DNA of 64,000 nt from Pagrus major (GCF_040436345.1 NC_133230.1:7647297-7711296), one strand, 5' to 3'; shown: positions 21,800 to 34,762, counted from the stretch's first letter. Notes: a model not told the origin generated them from the sequence alone. Made by a program: numbers and translations.

Positions 21800-23003
21800 C
21801 TATATCTTTACTTTTACTCAAGTATGACTTTTTTTTCACACACCATAACATAAACATTATATGCAAAAAATAAAATCATCACATATAAAGCTTTGAGTGT
21901 TATGAGCAGTGTTTTACTGAATGAGTAAGCGTGACATCCGTCATGTCAGAGCTTCTCTTCAAGAGAAATTCAGCACAAGCGGTAACATGATCCCAATTTA
22001 AACAGTGCCCAGGTATTCATGTTTGTTGAAGGTGGTGCCCAGGGGTTTGCCTGGTTGCTATATTTGCGGCAACAGCAAAGTATGCAGTACTGCATAGGAT
22101 TTCATAGGTGTCCGGTGTGATGCCGTGTAGCCGAGTAGCTTGAGCTCAAGAGTTGATGAGGTTTGTCAAACTGATCAATTCACTGCGTCGTCTCATGGTT
22201 TCAACGGAGATGGGAACATCAACGGTCCAACACAAGCTCTGGTGAGACGACACAAGTCGTGACTTGTTCTTTATTTGTCTATTTGTATTGGTTAATAGCC
22301 AATTAGATTAAACTGTAACTCTATCTGGTGGATGTTTACATGTCACAGTTTTTCTCTGATCCTCTTTTCCACTTCCTCATTACAGCCACAGCATTTGCAT
22401 AAAAAGACATACAAATAAAATGTAGAATTACATGGGAAAGTAAATAATAAAGGTAATTAATACAAAGGTAAATGAACACAGAAGCAAATTAAAACAGAAA
22501 TATCAACATATGATGCATTTTATAAATGAATTGACGCTATACATTTATTTTTAATATTGTTTTTTGCATTTAATTGTATATTTTTTTTATTTATGGAGTC
22601 ATTTATTTATTTATTATTTATTTTAGATTTTGGCAGTTTGGCTCCTCCATACACATACACAATGTGTAAAGGATATTACTACACGGGTTCAGGAACACTG
22701 TTGTCGATAAACACGATTAATTCGCAAATGACTGCATTCTGTTTGATATATGTTTTACACGGCGTGCCATTTTTGGGAGGAATCAGGGTTGCAAGGTTGG
22801 GCCTCCATGGACCCTGCGTTTTTTGACACGAACTTGTGTATTTTAGACTTATCTATTCAATGTATGTATGAATGTATGAATGTATTCGAACTCATTCACC
22901 TGCAAAGATTGAACAACGTGCTGGGAAGTAAGATGCAGTATTACTTGACTGGCAGGGTCAGTTGTTGCTACAGGTTGTGGGTGCAGGAGTTGTTGTAAGC
23001 CTT
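21800..23003. other. Intergenic stretch, nothing recognised
   Basis: AT-rich unique-looking sequence. No exon chain, RNA gene or element ends could be supported. Confidence 0.5.
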
Positions 23004-25119
23004 TGTTGTGCTCACATCACACGAGGCACCATAATGTGGTGCTTCATGCAACAGTAATAGGGAGTTTTGGGTTAAATTTGGCTATCAATAATAATTAACG
23101 ATTATCAGGGATAATTATTAATTATGATTAATAATAAGATCCAATTTACATTAGATCACCTCGGGGCGCCACCCTTGAAGAAGGAAAAAGATAGCCAATT
23201 CACCAAATCAGTCTCAGAAAAGGTACTAAACTGTTTGTAACTCTGATTAATAATTAACTTAATAACTACAACCAATATTACCGTAACAGCTCGTAATGGT
23301 CTAAGGATTTTGGAGTTCTTGACAGAGTAGAGGTTGGCAACATTCACTCTTGTACAATATTAAATAGACAGCATGAAGGTTCAAAAGTCTTTTATTCAAC
23401 ACTGAATAAAATTTGTCTGGCAGAACAAAGAAACAATGGTGGCCACTGATATCACAATAACACTCAACCAGTGGACACACATAAATTGAACACATCAACC
23501 AGAGTTTAAAGTCCTGTGCTTAGCCGTGCTATGCTATGCTATCTAAGCCCAGTTCAACGTTACCAGTCTTGGAAGAAAAGGTGCTGGTGGTTGCAGGAGA
23601 ACGTTGGGATTCCAATGTTGAATGCTGTCCTTGCTGTGCAAGGACGGATGAAAGCCGGCAGAGGAGGAAACAAAATCAACAATGAATGACTTCATCTGTG
23701 GGTCCCAACATCCCCCCTTTGGTCTCAGGATGTCGCTTGACGTGGGATCCTGAGAGCACAGATCCACATGTATAATCCATAGTTTGAAGGAATTCATCTG
23801 TCAGTTCATTAATATTGGTAACATCTGGGCAGTTCGGTAACCAGCTGGGCATTGGCTAACTCTCTATCTTGGCTAAGCAAGAATCATGAACAGAACATCA
23901 AGTACAGAAGTTACACAAAGAAAAAGAAAATCCAGGTAAACACTATGATTATGACACTGAATTCACTAAATACCTGTGTTTCTCAGTTAATCTCTGGGTT
24001 AGTGAGAACAGGAAAGTTAGTGATGTAAATTTGTTAGGGTGCGATGCAGAGAGTGGCACCTACAATGACATAGTCATTTCTGAAGTGTCCAAGAGTGTTT
24101 GTGTTCACTCGTTGGATTTCAATGCTGATTACTGGTGGTAGTCAGACTTATTTTGGTAGACTTACAAATTGGTTCTTCAAGCAGGTTTTTCTGCGGAAGG
24201 GTGTCACAAATGTGGAAGTCCAAATGACTGTATCATGGTTCCTGTTTGACAGTGTGGTAATGTGGATGGCTGCAACCATTGCTGTGGCCTCATCAGCAGT
24301 AGAAGAGAATTCTTCTTTCAATGCCTGACAAAGCTCTCTGTAGTCATTTCTGACACTGTGAAGTTGTGATTGTATGAACTTGTGTACAGCTTTAGAGCTG
24401 GTCTTCCACACAAGTTTAACTTTCTCCCTCTGGGTTGCATGGGGCAAGTCAATTAGACTATGGTCAAGTAAACTAAGGTAATCCTCAACATGGTGATCAC
24501 AGCTGTCTGGCTCAAAATGTTCAATGTCCCTGGCTATAAACTCAAGCTCTTTAGGGCAGGGGCACTCTAAGCTAGCATTTCTATGGACATTGACATCACA
24601 TGCTGCAGTTCTGTCAAGCTGAGAGGCAGGGGCATCTGTTATCACTCTCATGGAGGTGCAGAGAGGAGGCGGGGCACTGCTGGAGTGATCTGGTCCCCCT
24701 TTCAGAGGGAGGGGCACTGATGAAGGTGTCATGCATCAGAGACTGGGAACAGTGGGACGAATATCTTCTGGGGGATAAACTACCTGTGACCTCACTGTCT
24801 GTTTCTGGAAGATGGGAAGTCATGTTCCTGTTATCTATGTCTCTCGGTGTAGGTGGAGGAGCTAACTTCATTCCCAAGGACTTAGGGTCAGTTGGGAATT
24901 GTTCACATCTTGTTGGCTGGTTTGCCTGTGGAAGATCAGAAGCAAACATCTTAACAACTGGTCTTGGGATGCAGTCTGCGCATCACACCTGTCCTTAAGT
25001 AGGGACTCTATCTCTTCATTGCACTCACTGAGATTTAACCTGCTAATGACTTCAGGGCAGCCAGGTTTTACACTCTGTGCCAGGGAAGAAATAAATTGCT
25101 CAACACAGAGGCTCTCCAT
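23004..25119 (-). mobile_element. LTR retroelement remnant with gag-like region and 3' LTR
   Basis: A minus-strand fossil. The presumed 3' LTR is 23004-23710: it starts TGTTGGGACC and ends ..CACAACA on the minus strand (short inverted termini TGTTG/CAACA), carries GAATAAAAG as poly(A) signal near 23390, and is preceded by a polypurine tract (AAAGGGGGG). Upstream on the minus strand, 24148-25119 holds gag-like sequence, with the stretch TQREKVKLVWKTSSKAVHKF resembling Gag proteins of fish LTR elements. No 5' LTR or pol was recognised, so the element is incomplete and broken, with several breaks. Ty3/gypsy versus endogenous retrovirus cannot be decided by eye. With one LTR, age cannot be read from LTR divergence. 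Confidence 0.65.
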
Positions 25120-26102
25120 TGTTAAACAAGGTTTCCAACAACAAACGTGTGGTAACTGGAATGCAGTGCAGCAACAGTCAGAGGATTGTCTTTTAAAGTT
25201 GACTTGGGCTGAAACACGTAATAGTAACAGCTAAGTAAAGTAAAGTAAGTAACTAAGTACAAAACTTCTGTTTCACAGGGCTGGTAGCACGCTGTGGCTC
25301 TGTCTCCTTTCTGTAACATGAAAGCTTTTGTCTCTGATCAACAGTCTAGAAACGAGACAATCAACGCTCAGGCCTGGGAGGTGGACAAACGAACTTGTTC
25401 TGTAACTGGAAAGACCAGTTAGATTTGATGAGTCAGAGGGACCCACTAGACTGTGGTTGGACTGGAAAATAAAAAGAGGCATGCAGGCTGACACACTAAC
25501 ATTGCTGGATAAAAGTTGAATATAAAACAATCAGGGTGCGCCTGGAATCCATCACAGGTGTTGTTTTAGAGGTAAAAGAAAGATTCAGCGTATTTTTAGG
25601 CGACCATTTTCTTTTTCAAACACAGCTCTTTACAGAACGTGTACTGATAAGGAAGTCTTCAATCACTCTGTGACGGTAGCTTTGTTCAGCTACAGCAACA
25701 GTTACAAACATTCCCTTGTGGTGTTATGTATAAGCCAACAACAAGACCTCTAGAGGAGGTGTAGACCTCCGCTCCATACAGACTTTTCGCTCTCCACACT
25801 GCTTCTCCTTACATCTCCTTTACAGCTGTGATAACTCACAACACTGCTGGAAGTATTAAGCTGCTTTCAAAGTCGTCCTATGTGGTCGTTTTTTCTGGTG
25901 AGGAGGGGGCTGAATCTTTGCCTAAGCCTGACAAAGTGTTTTCTTCTTTCTGCCTAAACCTAAGTACAGATTTGTTGCAACAGCCCACAAAATTGAAAAG
26001 TGAACCAAAAGAAAAATAACGTTGCAACAAAAAGAAACCATCCCAGGCCTTATATATGTGTTTATGTGCATACATGTATGCATGTATGTGGGGTGTGTAT
26101 AC

Positions 26103-26106
<4 letters not shown>
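25120..26106. other. Intergenic stretch between LTR remnant and TA repeat
   Basis: No gene or clear repeat is recognised. The part up to about 25260 may be leader sequence of the LTR remnant, but no primer-binding site or second LTR could be identified. Confidence 0.4.
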
Positions 26107-26176
<70 letters not shown>

Positions 26177-26195
26177 ACATATATATATATATATA
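26107..26195. repeat. (TA)n microsatellite
   Basis: A nearly pure AT dinucleotide tract of about 65 bp, a 'gtatacat' interruption, and a further short tract. Open frames through it (Ile-Tyr repeats) are artefacts. Confidence 0.97.
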
Positions 26196-26399
26196 CGTCA
26201 CAAACCAACGCTGCTGAAGATCCTGTTTCCTGTGAGCGCAGTGAACATGAAAGTGAAAGTGTCAGACTGCAGATACATCAGACGACCTGGCGTATCTGCG
26301 TACTATCAGACATTCAACCAGTAGAAATAACATTTTTGGACCGGAGGTGGACTTTAATTCATGTAGAAACAGCCTAAACTCTCGCTGATGGTCTCATTT

Positions 26400-26764
26400 G
26401 CCTCCTGCATAAATTCAGACCACTGTATCTGTCGAACACTCCGCTGGTGTGCGTCACCAATAGTTTCCGCATTACCGACCCTTTCAAACTAACATCTCAC
26501 CTGGCAGCGTGAGGCAGGTACGGTGCGGTGTGTTAATAATTGATTTCTTCGGTAACCATCCAGATGTCGCTCCTCCCTGGAGGGAGCCGCTCCCGCCCTG
26601 CGGTAACCACACACCGGTTACAAAGTCTCATCCAGGAAGAGAAGCGGGTCAGAGAAGCGGAGACAGGGAGGGACACGAGACACAGCGACTGAAACACCAT
26701 CCTGCCTCCGCATTCAGCGCGCGTCTTCAGCCGTCCGACACCTACACTTCATCTTTGAGTGAGT
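26400..26764 (+). promoter_or_regulatory. Candidate promoter and non-coding exon 1 of GT92 copy 2
   Basis: The region is relatively CpG-rich compared with its AT-rich surroundings and ends with a good donor motif, catctttga|gtgagtcaa, at about 26759. The coding exon of copy 2 is preceded by an acceptor-like 'cctcag' at 27910, so an upstream non-coding exon is expected. Assigning it here is inference. Confidence 0.4.
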
Positions 26765-27569
26765 CAAAAATATGGTAATATACATCTTTTAATGCGAATT
26801 AGCTGAGTATCTCTCTTCGGATATTATATTATGACATGTAGAGAGAGATTGAGCTGTTGTACCATGCTCAAGAGTTTCTCTTATCAGGCAACTGTAACAA
26901 CATCCGTACTCAATATTGAGTTTCCTTGTCTTGACTGTCTACACACAGTGTGTCAGTTTATAGTCACCTAGTTATATTTGTGGGTGTCACAAAGTCACAA
27001 TGAAAGCCTCCTATCACAGACACTGCAGCTGTGCCATGGAAACCCTTTTTTCTAGTGTCATCAGTCTAATTAAAGTCCATTTCCCAGAACTGGAACTGCT
27101 AAGATGACGCCCATATTCGTTCATCCAATCTCCATACAAGGTGCAAGAACAGGGGAGATTGCCCAGTGTGTATTCTTAGACTTTGTCCTTCCTTGTAAAC
27201 AGTGTCCTTATGCTTAGGCACACACGGGTTTATTTATTGTTGTAATGACTTGCAGACAGCTGGTTGGAGATTTAAAAAAAAAAAAAAAAAAAAGATTATT
27301 TTGTAGCTGCGATGTTCAGATAAAATGTGTTTTGAGCAGTGTCAGAGTGCAAGTAGTTGCTTTAAAGGTGCGATACGAAAGGATTTTAGTAGAAAACATT
27401 GAGAAATGTAACTAAAATTATCAGTAGAATGAGAGATCTGACAGGTAAATAGAAAAGTTGAATAGTCTGGTAAGTTAAAAAAAAATAGGATCACTTTACT
27501 GTAATGCAGCCTTTTAAACCAAGGAGCTTGAAAACAGAAGGAAGGGTCACTGCATCTAGCTTTGGTGCC

Positions 27570-27870
27570 AGACTGTGGTGACAGCTGTATTGAAGTCTAT
27601 GGGAGATGCACCGAGAAACACACTAAAACCCAACATATCTACGTCGTATGACTCCTGGTGAAGAGATGCCTCCAGAAAATGAAAGAACACACTTCAGAGA
27701 GTAGGTTAATCACTGACCTTTTTCCCCTAATGATCGACAGGGCTGATAATGTCCTGATCAAACGGGGCAGGTCTGATCAGATATCGCTGCTGACGCTGCA
27801 GTTTCACTGCAAACAGGAGCGTTTCCCAAATGAAACCAAGGGAGGAACAATGTGTCGAGTCAGTTTCGCT
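27570..27870 (+). other. Conserved upstream segment of GT92 copy 2
   Basis: This segment is shared with the decayed GT92 copy at 12.16-12.48 kb, where part of it is inverted. It includes 'gatcaaacggggcaggtctg' and 'acacttcagagagtaggtta'. GT92 copy 1 lacks it in the equivalent place. It may be 5' UTR or regulatory sequence of the ancestral unit. Confidence 0.5.
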
Positions 27871-27938
27871 GATCACATCTGTCTAACTGTGATTCCTCAT
27901 TCTGCCTCAGGTTGGGAGTCTATCTAGTCTGTGGCTGG

Positions 27939-30616
27939 ATGGACAAAAGCAAACTGAGAGGGAAGTTCTTCCTCCTCTTCATTGCTGCCTTCATCACCAT
28001 CCTCTTCATCACTGTGAGAACACCCACGACGTACAGGTCCATCCCAAAGCCTCGTGGGCCTTCGGACGCGTGCCCCCTGCAGATCTCTGAGGAGAGCATC
28101 ACCCCCCTCTATGACACCAAGCACTTGCTGGTGTCGGCCTACATGGACCAGAGAGTTAAAGGCTTTGACATACGCATCATTGGCATCTTTAAGAGAGACT
28201 CCATCCAGCCTCTTTACTGTCTCTTCTGCTGTGCAGGCTGGTTATCAGCTACAACTCCAACAACAATTTTACAACACTCAGACAACTTTGGTTTTCCCTT
28301 CGTCACTACGGACGTCATGTGTCCGATTCCTGAAAACTGCAACACTACACATGTCAGTCTTCTGACCAAACCAGACAGCGTGGGGGTATTTAACCAACCT
28401 TGGCTTCCTATAAGAAACAAGAAGGGGAAGGAGGAGACGAAGTGGCAGTTTGACTTCACAGTCTGCGTGTCCAACCTGTTTGGAGACTACAACAATGTGC
28501 TTCAGTACGCACAAACACTGGAGATGTACAGGTGAGCACAGCAACAACGAACATCTGAAACTTTCCTAAAAGAAAACTGAATATTGTAACTTTGCATAGG
28601 TGTGTTTGTGGAAGTTGAAAATATTCAACTTCAGATCGGATTCTGACTTGATCCTGAGTCGTTCACCAGCTGGAGGAGAGCTCAGAGATTGTACAAATGT
28701 GGATTTATGGGGATGGGGAATATCATCCCTCTTGTTAACCTGCCATCCCCCCTCTCCATCCCACAGTAACAGAGACAGAGCAGGGACAGACGTGCTGGTT
28801 AAACCGATTCCATCCCTTTGTTAAAAATATACAAATTGCAAACAGCCTACAACAGATGTTGCTTTATTTACCCATCTATGTGTGGAGATGTGGTAGAACA
28901 TGTAAACAGTATCACCATCCTGTATGCAAATGCTTTATGATGCTGGCGTAGGATGTGTGCTGGAACTCGGCCACGATAAGTCACGCATTGGTTGAAGAGG
29001 ACAAGAAACAGTATTCACAACCAAACTTGATCACACTACATCCTAACAACCCTTGTTACTTACTCATGTCGTGTTTATCTCTAAGCATCTATGCTACTGT
29101 TGCACTTTATATAGCTTTAAGTTATTTACACTTACTGTAAGCCGCTTTGAGCAAAAGCCCCCCGCACAAAAAAGAAGGTATTGTGATGAATTTTAACTTT
29201 TGCATCTCTTTGCCCCAGACTGCTAGGTGTGAACAGGGTGGTTATATATAAGACCAGTTGTGGCCCAGACCTGGACCGCCTGCTGCAGAGCTACAGTCAG
29301 GAGGGCTTCGTGGAGATAGTTCCTTGGCCCATCGACCGGCACCTGAATCCATCGCGTGGCTGGCTCTTCTCGGAGCATGGAGGGGACGTGCACTACTTCG
29401 GCCAGCTGACCACGCTCAACGAGTGCATTTACAGATCCATGGACCGGTCCCGCTACGTCCTGTTGAACGACATAGATGAGATTGTTATGCCGTACCAACA
29501 CGACAACCTGAAGGCTCTGATGGACACGCTCCAAAAGCAGCATCCAAATGTAGGGCACTGCACTCGAGAGGACAAATATCACACCAATGTCCAAAATTTA
29601 GGATTTGATATTTATTAATATTTCTATTCTCTTTCTATCTCCCCTGCTGTGTCACATCCTGCAGACAGGGGTGTTCCCTATCGAGAACCATATCTTCCCC
29701 AAGATACATTTTGAGCCAAGTGGGAGGTTTCACCTGCCTCAGTGGAACGGGGTGCCAGGTGTTAATATTCTGGAGCACATCTACAGGGAGGAGCCTGACA
29801 GAAGTATATACCACCCCTACAAAATGATAGTTCAGCCAAGGTACGCAGACTGAAAAGTTTCTCACTCAGAACCCTCATCTGGTGCTTTGACTGAATAAAT
29901 AACCCAGTCACCAGAATAAATGTTGGCAATCACGGATATGTTGAAGATTTGCTTAAGGTTTCTTTTGGTTCAGTTTTGTATTGTATCTTGTCATAACACT
30001 GTTTTTTAATGCTCTGGTTAGGTTTAGGCAGAAAAACAACTTGGTTTGGGTTGAAAAATATCTTGTTTTGGCTTTAAATACCTGTTTCGGTCACCACAAT
30101 CATGGCCGGAGATGTCCAACCTCCCAAGTACTGCGAAGTACTCAAAGTCCATTAAAACTCTATCCCAAACAATTTGATTTTCTCATTGAGATTGTACAAA
30201 TATTATTTCAAATATGCTGAACAATACATGACTAATATCCATCCTAAACCTGACAAACAACCCACTCTTTATGGTTTCATGAATACAAAAGAATCACAAC
30301 CTCAACTTGTTGACCCTAACCCTGGCAAATAAAGGTTAGAGACAAAGAACTGCTTTCAACCATTTATGTCTTTGTGCACCACAGGATGGTGGAGCAGACG
30401 TCGGTGCATGAAGTGCTCAAGAACTCTGGACCCTGGTTCAAGGTTCCGCCAGATGTTTGCCGACTCATTCATGTCCGTGTCCCTCTGCGGGGGTCGTTAA
30501 AGCTGGAGGAGCTAAACGTGGACAATCGACTGTGGACCTTCAGTGAAAAGCTGATTCCCAATGTGGACAAACAACTGAAGAAAGCAGGGCTGCTCACCTC
30601 AGAGGTGCAGAGCTGA
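27939..30616 (+). CDS. GT92 family glycosyltransferase, copy 2
   Basis: This paralogue of the gene at 16835-19599 has the same exon pattern: 27939-28531, 29219-29549, 29665-29840 and 30385-30616, with consistent GT..AG borders, giving 443 aa. The ATG opens MDKSKLRGKF, then a membrane anchor (about residues 8-26) and a short stem. The lumenal catalytic domain includes CGPDLDRLLQ, PWPID, DID (LLNDIDEIVMPY), GVFPIENHIFPK and, in exon 4, QTSVHEVL, VPPDVCRLIHVRVPL. These are conserved in GT92 proteins, so the enzyme is expected to be active. Its substrate is not known. Exon 1 after codon 26 and exon 2 up to 29485 are almost identical to copy 1, whereas introns and exons 3-4 differ strongly. It lies tail-to-tail with pdcd10. 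Confidence 0.93.
29000..29190. repeat. Old retroposon-like tail in GT92 copy 2 intron 1
   Basis: Counterpart of 18470-18640 in copy 1: 'ttactgtaagccgctttgag' close upstream of exon 2. The shared position shows the repeat was there before the gene duplicated. Confidence 0.5.
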
Positions 30617-31273
30617 TGGATGGGAGGGACAGACACTCAGACGGACAGGTTGAACAGGTTTAAACCAATGACTGATGTGCACGTTCACCACGTTCAACCC
30701 TGAAGAACCTCCTATTTAAATGTGGAGAGGTAATATTATCGTCATTGCCATTTTTTATTTGTTGTGATTTGTTTTCTGATGACCACCATACGTCATAATG
30801 TTGGTGCTGGTCCGTTTAACTTTCCTCTGTTACATGTTTAACATGTCAAATAATGCCTTCCATTAACGTGGTGGAGAAGCCGGTCAGAGCACTAGCAAAT
30901 CTGAACGAATACCTGCTTTTCACTGAGAACTCCAAACATCAGTAGGAACATTATGCAAACACGAAAGAATATTGAATATGTTACAACTATTCACCCTCCT
31001 TTGCTTTTCATGGCTGCGTCTAAGGAAGAAAGCGCTTCATTAAACATTGATCTCAGTCACAGAACAAAGACAACGCATATTGGACTGAACGACACAGTGA
31101 AGGAGGACAGGGATAACTTTAATGTAGTTTTTCTTTATTCTGTTTTATTTGACGTTGGGTAGTAGAGGAAGAGGAGCCCTCACAAGGACACCCTCAACTA
31201 ACTATTTTTTATGTAGTTTCTGAAACGTTTCCTTTACAGAAAGTGGAAGATTGTGGTTGACTGTCTTTTTCAG
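30617..31273. other. 3' flank of GT92 copy 2
   Basis: Likely 3' UTR and intergenic sequence. No similarity to the 3' flank of copy 1 was noticed. No clear AATAAA was found close to the stop. Confidence 0.4.
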
Positions 31274-31625
31274 GCCTTTAGTGATGTCTCTCAGTGGCTA
31301 GGTTGCATTTTGGGTAATATAGAGGGGAGGTTTTTAAAGGTCCACTGGTCTAGCATTACATTCCTTCAACACTGCTGGACTCATTATGGACAAAAACAAA
31401 CCAGAGATATCGCCCTTTTTATTCCACGCATTCTTCTTTCTTTTCAAAACCTGGTGCCTACATTACCCACAATGCAACTTAGCCACTGAGTGACATCACT
31501 AGAGGCAATTTATCAGATTGCGTGCAGCTTCAAGGCTTAACGCTGCTTTTTTCACATGTGCATCAATACTCCCCAAGACCTGTAAACACACTTTAATGTG
31601 TAAAATTTGTGGAGTTACCCTTTAA
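31274..31625. mobile_element. Fold-back MITE-like element
   Basis: Arms at 31274-31323 and 31457-31506 are inverted copies of each other ('agtgatgtctctcagtggct' against the complement of 'agccactgagtgacatcact'), with few mismatches over about 50 bp. The right end reads 'gtggagttaccctttaag', the end motif of a teleost MITE family. The left boundary is uncertain. No coding capacity. Confidence 0.65.
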
Positions 31626-33150
31626 GTGTCACATTATTTATCCCTTCTTACTGTTTTTATTTGACAGCTTTATAGCAAGACTTTACAAATTAATATTTTA
31701 CAATGAAAACGTGAATTTATAACGTATCTACAGACTGAAGCTGGGCTCACACGTGATCCCCCTCATGCGATCTCATGGGGAAGCAGACGTCAACAACATG
31801 GAGTTTAGCGTGGTGCAACACCTTGCTGTAGGACAGGTTGCAGTGACACAAGAACAAAAGCAGAAGATTAAACAAGTCTGGATGAGTTTGGAGACACGGT
31901 CGACACAAGTTTTCTCTTCTTCGACAAGAACTGGAGGTGGGATTTAAAGTTCTGTCAGCAGTAAGATGCAAACCGAGATTGGCCTAGAATGTTTACCGTT
32001 GCTTGAAAGCACCGTTATCTGCTTTCAGGATGCCTCCCTTGTCGTGGTCCAGCTCTGAAAGTACACTTGTAGTCAACCTTGATGAGTCTGAGGCTTAAGA
32101 TTGGATCTGTAAACGCTTCGCACATTTTACATTGTGATGTTGCTATTTAAAGACAATCTCTGAATACTTTCTTCTTCAATTCAAACCCACCAAAAAAATA
32201 ACTTTTTACAGTACAAATTGAGTCCAGTAACCAAGCAGCAGGAAAGGGTCTCAGCAATTTCATGGTTTCCTGCTTTGCAGTTTCCAGGTTGGGCTGGAAA
32301 CATTGTCACAGTACCCTGTGGGACTAAGCAGCAGTATTTCAGCTGACAAACGCAGTATCAAGGAAATGACCTGCTTACAGTTAGGAAGCATCTGTTGATA
32401 CGCATGTGAATGCTGATCTAAAGAGAAATGACTGGTGATAACACACATTATTGACATACTGGTAATAAAACATGATAAGCTCTGCTCCAGCTTTGATAAA
32501 ATGCAGACAGACATTGTACAAGGTTATTTTTGAAGCTTTTTACATAATGGCTGACTTCTTAATTGTCGGCCCAACAAAGGACACGGATCAAATTTGCTTC
32601 TTCATGTGCGTGTCCCAGAGATGTTCCCCTGGTAAAGCAAACTTTCTATTTTGCTTTCTGAGTTGTACAAAATAAACCAGTCTCAATAAAAATGTCTGCA
32701 CATAAAGTAAAACATTTCTTGTATTATATTCATTTGTAGCTCCAGTTTGTGCCTTTTCATGTGTTACCATTACACCCAGATAAATAAACCTTTAAAAAAG
32801 ATTGTGCATTTAATGCTGTTCTGAACTTATTTCCTTACATATGATTATTTCCTTTTACTTATTTTTTGTAGAACACAATCAAAATAGTAAGTATGAAATA
32901 CTGGAAGCAAACATTAATATATGACAATATAACTGAATTATTAAATCATTGTTTACGTTGTAATTCTTGAGCAAGGAGGTAGGTCATTTCCAGCATCCGT
33001 CTTTGATTGGATTAGGAAAAGGAGATGAGAGCTGATGTCATATTTTTTTCTGTAGTCTTCAAGATTTCCATTGCAAATGGGCAGAAGGTTGTCCAGAGGT
33101 GTATTGCCTCAGGTGGGGCTGAAGACAACATGATTTGATGGCTTTTCAAA
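31626..33150. other. Intergenic stretch, nothing recognised
   Basis: No exon chain, RNA gene or clear repeat. Short open frames (for example 31753-31947) show no recognisable domain. Confidence 0.45.
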
Positions 33151-33520
33151 CACACATCGTTTACACGGTGTTAAGCCAACCCCAGGGCTACACGATTCAC
33201 ACTGCATTTTTGTATTAGCCCTGGGTTAAATATCTGTTGGAAGATGCGACTGTTTACATTCTGGTATGACAACCGACCACCTCTGTTTACTTTAGCCCTT
33301 TGGTTAGATGATTTTCATGGGATAACTTGGGGCTAACCCTGTTTCAGAGCAGGGCTAGGTAAAAGTTGGGGTTTGCCCACTGTGGAATATGCCAGGATTG
33401 TGTCAATGTATGGCTTTCCACACTGCACTTAGCCCAGGGCTAAAGGCCCAGCGGTTAGCTCCAGGCTAAGAAAGCGTTCACATTGGCATAATTCAGGCAC
33501 AGTGTGGGTTAACTCATATA
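33150..33520. repeat. Unclassified repeat-like block with 'agggctaa' motifs
   Basis: Motifs such as 'ccccagggctacacgattca', 'tagccctgggttaaat', 'ggggctaaccctg', 'gagcagggctaggtaa' and 'agcccagggctaaaggccca' recur in both orientations over 370 bp, flanked by 'gtttacacggtgtt' and 'gcgttcacattggc'. It looks like a MITE with internal inverted motifs. The family is unknown to me. Confidence 0.4.
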
Positions 33521-34762
33521 CTCATATACTACATATATATCAATTAAATGAATCAATGCAGTTATACTAAACCTTACTACTTCCAGGATACCATAAGTCT
33601 ACATTATGTTTGGTATAAAAAATACACACTGTGGGTCTTAATTTTACCAAAGACAGACATTTCTGGAAGTTATTCAACAAATATGTTCATTCTCTTATTA
33701 TTCTCTCGTTTATTTATGTATAAAAAAACCAACAACACGTCTCTCAGACAAGAGCCTGCTCACATCTTCACTTTGTAGCATGTGTCTGACAGTGTTGTAT
33801 ACAAAATCTCCTTGGAGGAGAATATGTTCACCATCTGTTGTTCTTTTCAGCTGAAGCCTGAGCGAAACAAAGCCTAAAAATGCTCTTACACACAATGACG
33901 TTTCACACCACACATATTGGACTCGGACACATTTAAAAAAGCATCATCATTTGGAAACTATTTATTGAACATTTGCAACCAGATATCAGTTAAATACAGA
34001 ACTTTCAATTCTCTCTCTACATCCCCCAACAGCAGGGACTGGCTCCACTTCATTACACTGAGAGGAGGGAATGTTACAGGACTTGGTAAGGCGCACACTG
34101 TGCTGGAAGTCATTTGGCTTTCTGTCTTCTGATAATAAAGAGAAATGAAATCTGGGTCTGCCTTTCAAATGTCCAACACTGCTTCCCCTCCTCGCAGCTA
34201 GATCCTGCGCGTACAGACCATGGCAAAAAAAAAAAAAAAAAAAAAAAAAAATGACACAAATAGGAGCCGAGAAGAGAAAACCAGTATATACGACTGAGAC
34301 ACACCCCTATGGAATGCGGTCTGAGATGTGTAGCCGTGATTGAATAAGCTAAAAGTAAAATGATCAACATGAATATATTAGAAAAAAATGGCAATTAGTC
34401 TTTAATAAACACCTCGCCTCACCTACTCCCAACAAGACCAGGGTTATAAATTAAAACTGTCCAAATAAAATCAATCAACCAAGAACTTTGGGCCCATTCA
34501 GTTCCACTTCAAGACTGGAAAATCCTCATTGGAATAAAACAAATGGCACTTTTCAGTCTCTTGAACTGGAATCTAGAATATCGACTTCAATGGAATCGAC
34601 CCCCAACCCTAAAATCAACTCTTTCTAATTTACATATATGGGTCAGGCGCTCTTCAAGCTTCCACCATCCTAGCAGTTGCTCCCCAAGGATGAGGGGAGA
34701 GGTGGGGGGGGTGGGGGGGTGGGGAGTGTTGGGGGGAGGGGGACTCTGTGGACTCTTGAGGG

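Noticed and set aside
21402-21866. 131- and 146-codon open frames
   Set aside because: They lie in a probable solo LTR with purine-rich strand bias and resemble no protein.
24148-24732. 194-codon minus-strand frame as a host gene
   Set aside because: Its sequence is gag-like and it is placed correctly relative to a polypurine tract and LTR, so it is part of an LTR-element fossil.
26000-26377. 125-codon frame
   Set aside because: Most of it is Ile-Tyr repeat from the (TA)n tract.
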